Part shown: piece after piece, positions 57,379-64,000 of the stretch
Position numbering within the stretch: position 1 is the stretch's first letter
Layout: each line of letters begins with the position of its first letter
Source: Onthophagus taurus
Lineage: Eukaryota; Arthropoda; Insecta; Coleoptera; Scarabaeidae
Direction: 5' to 3'
Length of the DNA stretch: 64,000 nucleotides
Assembly: GCF_036711975.1 (NCBI RefSeq)
Contig: NC_091973.1
Coordinates: forward strand, 5,890,001 to 5,954,000
The notes under the pieces: generated by a model
The model's input: the letters and a program-made list of their open reading frames with translations, nothing else
Databases searched by the model: none
What the model was told of the DNA's origin: nothing
Made by a program: the position numbers and the translations under genes

Positions 57379-58849
57379 GTGTGTTGAGGTGAAATAAAAT
57401 TTCTCTTATCGTAACGGGGACGTGATGTATAATTAATATACTTTCCCTAAGTTATATTTGTTACTCATACACTTAACGGTTACGCTACTCGTTGCGGGGC
57501 TCAATTCAAATCTCCGTAACAAGGCTGCGATCGTCAAGTTAAATGGCACACTTTGTGCCAGTTTAAAATGTAATTTCTCTTCTTGTAATTAGTGCTTTCT
57601 CCTCGTACAGTCGCGGCCAAAGCGGCCGCGGCAGCTCGACTTTGACTTTTACGCGCCGGAATCCGACGAAAATACATTCAAATGAGGCCGAACAATGATG
57701 TTACATTTTGCGTACTAGTTTTTCTGGCTCATACAGTTAATCTTTTTTCAGCGGAATGATGCAATCTAACGTAGGTTGAAAACAAACTAAAATAGTTTTT
57801 GTATACACCGTATTAAACGGTGATAATTTCATTCTAGCAAAATCGGACCGGTGAGTAAGCGTTTATCGGAGTAATGTTTGGCCGGCAAATAAGGGGTTAC
57901 GTAAGCCCATTACCGAGGAACACGTGTCCGTTCGCTCAACGTGCTCGATCCGGTGGAATGCGCCTGAATTCGGCCTTAATTTAATGTAAATAGCCGGTCG
58001 CGGCGATATTATGAAATAGAAAAAACACACGGGAGTCACGTTAAGTGGCTGGTGAGCTGCGTAAGCGACAATAAGTTCTTCTACGTTCACCGTCCGGTCG
58101 ACGCCTACAATCTTATCATTGAGGAGCAGAAATTGTAACAAGGTTATTGGCATTCCAACGTAAGGACATTCATAAATATGCATAAAGCAAAAGTTTTTCA
58201 AAAAAAATATTTATTTATTTTAAACTCTTTCAATAACTAATATGTTTCAAACATAGAAAACATTGCTGATTCTGCTGGCACGAAATAAAGTACTGTAACT
58301 TCGAATAGTCACCTCACGACGTATTGTATAATAGGTTTTCAGCAAAAGTCACGGTCGCACTTTCTTTCCGACCGGCGAAAAAAGGACGTGTTCGCCGGAT
58401 AGAAAAGGAAAACGGTCTCCCGGTGAAATTTCGACGAGATTACATAAGCGGCTCGGACATATACCGCGGGAATAACCTCCTTTTCGACCACGGATCTACG
58501 AAAATGTAGGTGCCGGAACGGATTTTCGGTTCCCCTCGATCCAAAAGAAAAAAGGCGCCCCTCTCCGGACCCGAAATAACGGCCCAGACCTTCGGCTCCG
58601 TTATCGAATTGTTACGTTTCGATCGCGAGAGTTAGAAATCTCATGTTTTAGCGACATGTCCTACTGCCCTACTAAATCTGGGTCACGCGACTTCTCTCTT
58701 TATCTGAGTTATACGTTTACACTGACGCAATAAAATCGCTTTACACCATACAAAATCAACTCAACTTTAAAACAAAAAATAATTAAAATCATCAAGTTTT
58801 TGCAACTTGCCCCTTACCTCTAAAGTTACAACATTTTGCAATCAAGATG
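57379..58849. other. No supported gene
   Basis: CG-containing DNA (57590-57680, 57890-58120, 58330-58640) with short open frames lacking family signal. Confidence 0.4.
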
Positions 58850-59095
58850 CAGCAGAAGTAGTAGCAAGATGCTACTGGAGGAGCTGGAGGACATGGATCA
58901 TCAGTAAATAAGCAATGAGTTTATTTACATGTATCTGCAAGAGATAATTCTTATGTAATGTAATACCATTAGGATGTAAAGTATCTTTTAATACTGGAAC
59001 AACAAATACAGCATGGACTAATTCAAATCAAACAGTTTTTGGATTAAATCGAACTGGTTGGGTAAAAGCACATCAAATAGCTAGTAGAGATTCTT
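58850..59095 (+). repeat. Probable fossil of a densovirus-like (Parvoviridae) capsid gene
   Basis: The translated fragments show a Gly-rich block of the ATGGAGGHGSS type and later phrases such as SFNTGTTNTAWTNSNQT and FGLNRTGW, in the order found in ambidensovirus capsid proteins. It is a short, broken piece of a capsid region, with several breaks. No non-structural gene or terminal hairpin was recognised. Assignment is by eye and moderate. I read it as an old endogenous viral element. Confidence 0.45.
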
Positions 59096-59229
59096 AGAAA
59101 ATAATCGGTTCTTTGTCTCTTAACGTTTTTAACACAATTCTTTTGCCAATTCAAAATTTTTAGAAATTTATTAGCCAGCAGCTAATAAAATGTGCTTCTG
59201 GAACTCGTTCCATTAGATTTTGTCTTAAT

Positions 59230-59455
59230 AACTTCTACTAACTCGTTTCAAAGAACATATCAAAGATAAAAATTCTGCTATTTTTAAACACCTTTCAGAA
59301 ATTAGCCATAAAATAAGCCTTAAAAACATAAAATTAATACATCACCAGCCTAAATTGTTAAAACTAGACTTGCTGGAAGAATTTGAAATCTCAAATCAAT
59401 CGAAAAATAATTCTGATAATTTATTAAACGAATTTTTAGAAAATTAATTCACACG
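59230..59455 (+). repeat. Possible Penelope-like element C-terminal (GIY-YIG) fragment
   Basis: A plus-strand frame reads TRFKEHIKDKNSAIFKHLSE, then KNIKLIHQ and LDLLEEFEISNQ and ends in a stop at about 59455. The R.KEH...SAI..H and LLEEFEI phrases fit the tail of the GIY-YIG nuclease domain of Penelope-like elements and some related retroelements. The upstream domain is missing. Confidence 0.4.
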
Positions 59456-59563
59456 TTTGTACCGCAAATTCATATGATTGCCCGCCAATTAACTTTTATT
59501 TTTTCCGTTTTCGGCTTCGGTACGTGTACCGTTAATATAATGTATTTCGTTTACACCCTTAAT

Positions 59564-59858
59564 TAGTGATGTTACGGATGTGAGTTTAGCGGATGCGGAT
59601 ACGGATGCGGAATCGGATTTTCTAATTCTAATTTTGCGGATGCGGATTTAACGGAGCGGAGTTTTTGAAAAAAGTTACGTACTAAAATTTTCATGAAAAT
59701 AATATTTCTATGGTAATTAATAGTAATTAGTAAATTATTAATTGGTAATTAGTAATTATTTATTATAACGGAGCTCAGTTAAAAAATATGCGGATGCGGA
59801 TCCTCAAAACAATGCGGATTATCCGCAGTTGCGGATGCGGATATCCGTTACATCACTA
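59564..59858. mobile_element. hAT-type MITE with 8-bp target duplication
   Basis: The ends TAGTGATGTTACGGAT and ATCCGTTACATCACTA are inverted repeats with one mismatch. The element is bounded on both sides by the same 8 bases, CCCTTAAT (59556-59563 and 59859-59866). An 8-bp duplication and TAGTGATGT-type ends are known for hAT transposons. Inside are many GCGGATGCGGAT repeats near both ends, probably transposase-binding sites, and no coding frame. Confidence 0.92.
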
Positions 59859-60169
59859 CCCTTAATATAGATTATTATTAAGTTAGGTATTTGGTGTTTT
59901 TGTGAAATTATTGTGTATTTTATGTTTAAGAAGAAAAGCTTCAACATATATTTATACCTGTTCCCTATAAACCTTAAATATTCCATCAAATTGTAAAATA
60001 TTTAAGTAAGTTTTTCCCCCTTTTTAATTCCGACACCTTCACTGTTTTTGTTATTTTTCCGTCTAACGTTTTTTGTTAATGTTTTTTCTTTTTCCAATAA
60101 TAGGTACTGAATAATATATATATTTATTGCTCAACAAAGTACCACTTACAGGACAATATTATACTACAC

Positions 60170-61950
60170 AGAAAAAAAACTTACATTAACACAAGAATCA
60201 ATTAAAGACTAAGCGAAAACATTGCAATCGTTTTTCAGGTTTACAAGCCTGCATATTCTTTGTAGCGGAGCGCTAGCCTGTACGTTGGCTCTACTATTCT
60301 TCAAATAGAAGACACAGCTGCATCGGGTAGCGTGGCTAGAGATTGATGAAAAGATTGGTAGTCAGTGCCACGAACAGGATAAGCTCCATCCACGCGAAAA
60401 GAAAGGTACTTTAAAAACCTTTTTTGAATTCTCTCCAATATAAGATGCTGCAAGATATAATGCGGTGACCATACGACAGAACCATACTCCAGTTTCGGAA
60501 GAACAAACGCCCGAAAAAGCGATGTGTATACAGCAGAATCCGTGAATAAACGTGAAGTACGGAGCACAAAGCCCAGCATCCTCGCAGCACATGAAGCGAC
60601 ATCCTCTACGTGCGGTAAAAACGATAGTCTGCTATCAAAAGTTACTCCCAGATCTCTGATAGAAGTCAACTTAAGCAGAGAGATTCCACCTATACAGTAG
60701 ATGTACGCGTAAATGTGAGAGCACCACATTTCTCCACATTAATTCGGAGCTGATTACGATCGCACCATTCTACCAAGATATCAAAATCTGACTGCATCGA
60801 AGAATATCTTAAGATCATCAGCATAGGCCAATACACCAGACTTAAATCTGTTTCATAAGTCGTTAATAAATATTACAAACAGTAGTGGACCCAGGTTAGA
60901 GCTCTGTGAGACACCAGATCGTGCAATAAAGGCCACCCATTATAAAAGACATAATTGGCCCTATTTGACAAATACGATGAAACAAGACACATGAGCCCGG
61001 GAGATAAGCCAAACATACTGAGCTTCTGTAGGAGAAGATCGTGATGGGTCGCATCAAACGCCTTGGAAAAGTCAGTGTACAGTACATCCACTTGATCACC
61101 CCCATCCAGGGATTCACATATTACTTTTGTAATCACCGCAAGATTAGTAACGGTTGAACGGCGCTTAATAAACCCATGCTGGTGCGGCGATACAAACGAT
61201 TCAACTTGCGGATAAACAGCTCCATAGATGATTTGCTCAAATACTTTAGCGAAGTTAGATATTATGGAGATGGGACGATAATCAGCAATGTTGTTACGAT
61301 CACCACGCTTAAAAGCGGGAATTATCCGCGATCGCTTCCAGATGTTAGAAAACTCACTTGTCTTTAAACACAAGTTTATGATCGCGCAAATTGGGGCAGC
61401 AAAAATTGCGCTACAGTCACGAATAAAAAACGCTGGAAGGTTATCATCACCAGCCGTAAATTTGTTCGGCAACTTCTTAAGAAGATCACGAACCTGTTCC
61501 ACAGTGGTACTCTTTAAAATGATAGAGGGATACATAGAGTGCGAATCAACCAACTCGTAGGTAGAGTCACCACTAAAAATTCTCGAAAAGTAATCGGCAA
61601 AAGCATTAACTATGTTAAGGAGAGTAGCGTAGATGCACCCGTCCAAAACCATTTCACCAGGGAGGCGTGTAGTCATAGTTTTATACCTAACATAATTCCA
61701 GAAGCTACGAGGATCCGAGCGTAGTGACAGCTCAGCATTTCTTGTGAAGGCTATATACGAATCAGCGATCTTTTGCTTTGCTCCAAACTCTGCATGATAA
61801 AAATCATATTTAGTTCTCTTCCACTTTCCTCTATAGAATTCTTTTAACTTTAAAAGATTTTTAATTTCAGGAGTGTACCAAATAGGGTATTTAAAAGTAT
61901 GATACGCTCTGTTTGGAACAGACTGATCCAATAGTTCATGGATCTTCACG
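60170..61950 (-). repeat. 5'-truncated LINE (Jockey/CR1-like) reverse transcriptase
   Basis: A minus-strand frame of 358 residues (61949-60873) covers the linker (PIWYTPEIKNLLKLKEFYRG) and SDPRSFWNYV. It then covers the first RT blocks: LLKKLPNKFTAGDDNLPAFF, IIPAFKRGDRNNIADYRPIS, QHGFIKRRSTVTNL and VLYTDFSKAFD. YADD is still visible near 60825 in another frame. The frame at 60729-60301 gives SIRDLGVTFDSRLSFLPHV and YGSVVWSP, the thumb region. The endonuclease is missing, so the copy is 5'-truncated, with at least two frame breaks. It is the best preserved LINE in the window and unlike the one at 9.5 kb in detail. Confidence 0.88.
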
Positions 61951-62595
61951 TGTACTATTTAAATTTATTTCTCAAAAAAAGTTTTACTTTTATTATTTTA
62001 ATTATCTGAGAAATATGAAGAAATTCATAATCGTCAATTTTTTATAAGTTTCTATGCTAAAGTTATCAAATTTTTTTCAAAATATACCTTTTATTATGGA
62101 ACAAAAATTTTAATGAGTCGCCTGTATAATAAAATCTAATAATTATTAATTAAAGATGTCATCTTTCTTGTTAGTATAAATTGGTATTTAAAGAGTTATT
62201 TAGTGGCGTGTTAATTAATTAATTCAAGAGTTTGTGTCGAAATAGTGACATTTGTTGTAAATGGCGTTCCAATGAGGTATGAAGGGTTTCATTTATCCGA
62301 CGGCGGTCTTAAACGACATAAGTCGTTGCTAGGGAAAAAATGGTGGCATAAATGCCAGCCGTCTTGCTCAACGATCGACGGTATTACTATTACCAATAAT
62401 TTATCTTTCAAAATTTATTCAGCGGGTGTATTTGAAGGCGATATTACTTAATAATGCGCTTGTTCTTGCGTTCTACTCCGGTGGCTGATTTAAGGAATTT
62501 AACGCGCCCGTTTCTGACTGATTTTGTATTCATATTATTTACATTCGGTTTTAAATTGTCTTCGCTCAAATTGTTTAATAACGGCATTAGAAAGT
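61951..62595. other. No supported gene
   Basis: AT-rich DNA. Short open frames (62245-62451, 62454-62642) lack family signal. Confidence 0.4.
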
Positions 62596-62596
62596 A

Positions 62597-62972
62597 CAGT
62601 AAAATCTCGAGAAATGCAATTGTATTATGTGCATTTCCGTAATTTTAGGGAGTTAATCATAAAAGAACAACAAACTTCAAAAGTGCAAACAAAACTTGAT
62701 TGTTTTTTTTTAAAAGCATTGCCAACCAAGCGCTTCGACATCCAGTATATAATATCATTTTATAACCAGAGTATACACATATCAGAAGTAAAGTTTTTCG
62801 TTTAACTAATATGTATAAGTATATAAATAAAAAAATAGTAAGTATTAAAGTTTCATATTTGCCTTATAACAGAAAAAACGTGTTCGGGACTGTTTTTCTA
62901 TATAACGGACTTTCGGCTATAACGGACACCCCCTCCCCTATATTAATCCGTTATATCGAGGTTTTACCTTTA
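62597..62972. mobile_element. Non-autonomous pogo/Tigger-like element (tentative)
   Basis: The left end CAGTAAAATCTCGAGAAATG and the right end CCGTTATATCGAGGTTTTAC are imperfect inverses of the CAGTAAAACCTCGATATAACGG type known from pogo/Tigger elements. The right half also carries internal repeats (TATAACGGAC, GGCTATAACGGACA). No transposase frame remains. Confidence 0.55.
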
Positions 62973-63003
62973 ATTTAAGTAATTTTAAATAAGGGCAATT
63001 TTT

Positions 63004-63129
63004 CAATAGACCTGACCTAGGGTATTATTGAATTGACTTTGACCCTTTTTCTTAATTTATTTCGTGAATAGTCTGATGATGTTGTGTATACGAATTATCT
63101 TCGGTTTGTTCAATAGACCTGACCTAGGA
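63004..63129. repeat. Short direct repeat pair
   Basis: TCAATAGACCTGACCTAGG occurs at 63004-63022 and again at 63111-63129. The 107-bp interval between them is otherwise unique. It may be a target-like duplication or an old tandem copy. Confidence 0.6.
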
Positions 63130-64000
63130 CCATCGACGACCCTGAGGAGTTATCTGGACAAATTTATTTAGAACGATATTGTTTGTCAAGGCAATATAAA
63201 AAGATTTATACGGGTCTACGTGTATTGAAGCGGGTGTTGTAAAATTGCAGTAGCGCTGTTTAGGACTTGTACTGAATGGTATTCTAAATATAAAGCGGTT
63301 ATAAAACTGTTTTATGGACGGACTGTTTTATTCCAGGGCGGTACTCGGATGGTGGCTATTAAACCTTATGGAACTGAATTACAATATTGAAGTTATTGAA
63401 ATCCTGGAGTCTTATTAGACTGTGAAAATCTTGGAGAGTTGCGAACTCTTATATGATTTGTTGTAAGAGATGCCAAAGAGATGTTAGCAATAAAAGTCAA
63501 GTCCGAACCTGCCACTCAGTAACGTACGGACAAGCAATATGTGGGAGCAAGTGCAAAATGTGCAGAGAGAAGTACCAAACCTGAAAGCGGACCCGATAAA
63601 GGCGTAGCGTTCACATTCGGGCGGCGGGTTGCGCGTGCGCGCGTGTGCGCGTCGACGCCGCTGTCTACTGGCAATAACAGGGTCAATGCCTTATTGACAA
63701 ATAGTTATTTAGTCAAGGTCGGCGGTGACGTCAGGTCGACTGCATTTATGTCTTTATCTCGCCCTTAGAGCGCGGTCCTCTGCGGTTGCCAAAGCGAAAT
63801 TAATAATAATGACAATGACGCCGCTGCGAGACGCAGCGGTTGACCTCAACCGTCCGTCCACACGATAACGAAATTCTACTACAAATGTGTCCATTGCGCA
63901 ATTATGACCGACACAACCACTTCCTTTCCATTACAACTATTGTAATTACTATATCCACGAAGTTATCATATTACATATTTTTGCGTCCATAACTATGGTA
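63130..64000. other. No supported gene
   Basis: CG-containing sequence. A GCGCGTGCGCGCGTGTGCGC run lies at about 63629. An open frame at 63541-63768 shows no family signal. Confidence 0.4.

Overview
This looks like a window from an AT-rich insect nuclear genome, most likely a beetle or other holometabolous insect. The evidence is spliced genes with GTAAGT donors and short introns, an insect-type gustatory receptor with the TYxxxxxQF signature, an insect AANAT-like acetyltransferase, caveolin genes, and many LINE, pogo, Harbinger and hAT remnants. The order is my inference; nothing here proves it.

Layout. Bases 1-12,600 hold no supported host gene: they are mixed-composition DNA with many CG dinucleotides, LINE and pogo relics and small palindromic elements. 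Bases 12,600-48,000 are AT-rich and hold every gene I can support. First comes a secreted acidic protein (13.4-14.9 kb). Next is a cluster of seven two-exon paralogues (15.5-26.4 kb) that read as degenerate EXD1/Egalitarian-type 3'-5' exonuclease folds without catalytic residues. A 490-bp tandem array (26.5-29.4 kb) follows, then a membrane dipeptidase (30.0-33.8 kb), a gustatory receptor (33.9-37.0 kb), an AANAT-like acetyltransferase with a tRNA-Arg(UCU) just upstream (37.0-37.8 kb), an ERG28 homologue (38.6-39.4 kb), a 150-bp tandem array (40.2-42.2 kb), an HSD17B12-like reductase (42.3-43.5 kb), two divergent caveolin genes (44.0-45.5 kb) and glutaryl-CoA dehydrogenase (45.7-47.7 kb). Bases 48,000-64,000 again lack supported host genes and carry nested palindromes, LINE fragments, a hAT MITE with a perfect 8-bp target duplication, and a probable densovirus-like fossil.

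The best candidate for an undescribed system is the exonuclease-fold cluster. Its members are small proteins (175-251 aa) with a conserved two-exon structure. They were multiplied by inverted and tandem duplication and carry two classes of shared promoter element: an E2F-like block, or an 18-bp CTCF-like block. All have lost the DEDD catalytic residues. Human EXD1 is a known inactive member of this fold and acts in piRNA biogenesis, so an RNA-binding or scaffold role is a testable idea. Next in interest are two arrays of 12-13 perfect hairpins inside introns of the adjacent dipeptidase and gustatory-receptor genes. The remaining genes are ordinary metabolic or membrane genes with no evident common pathway.
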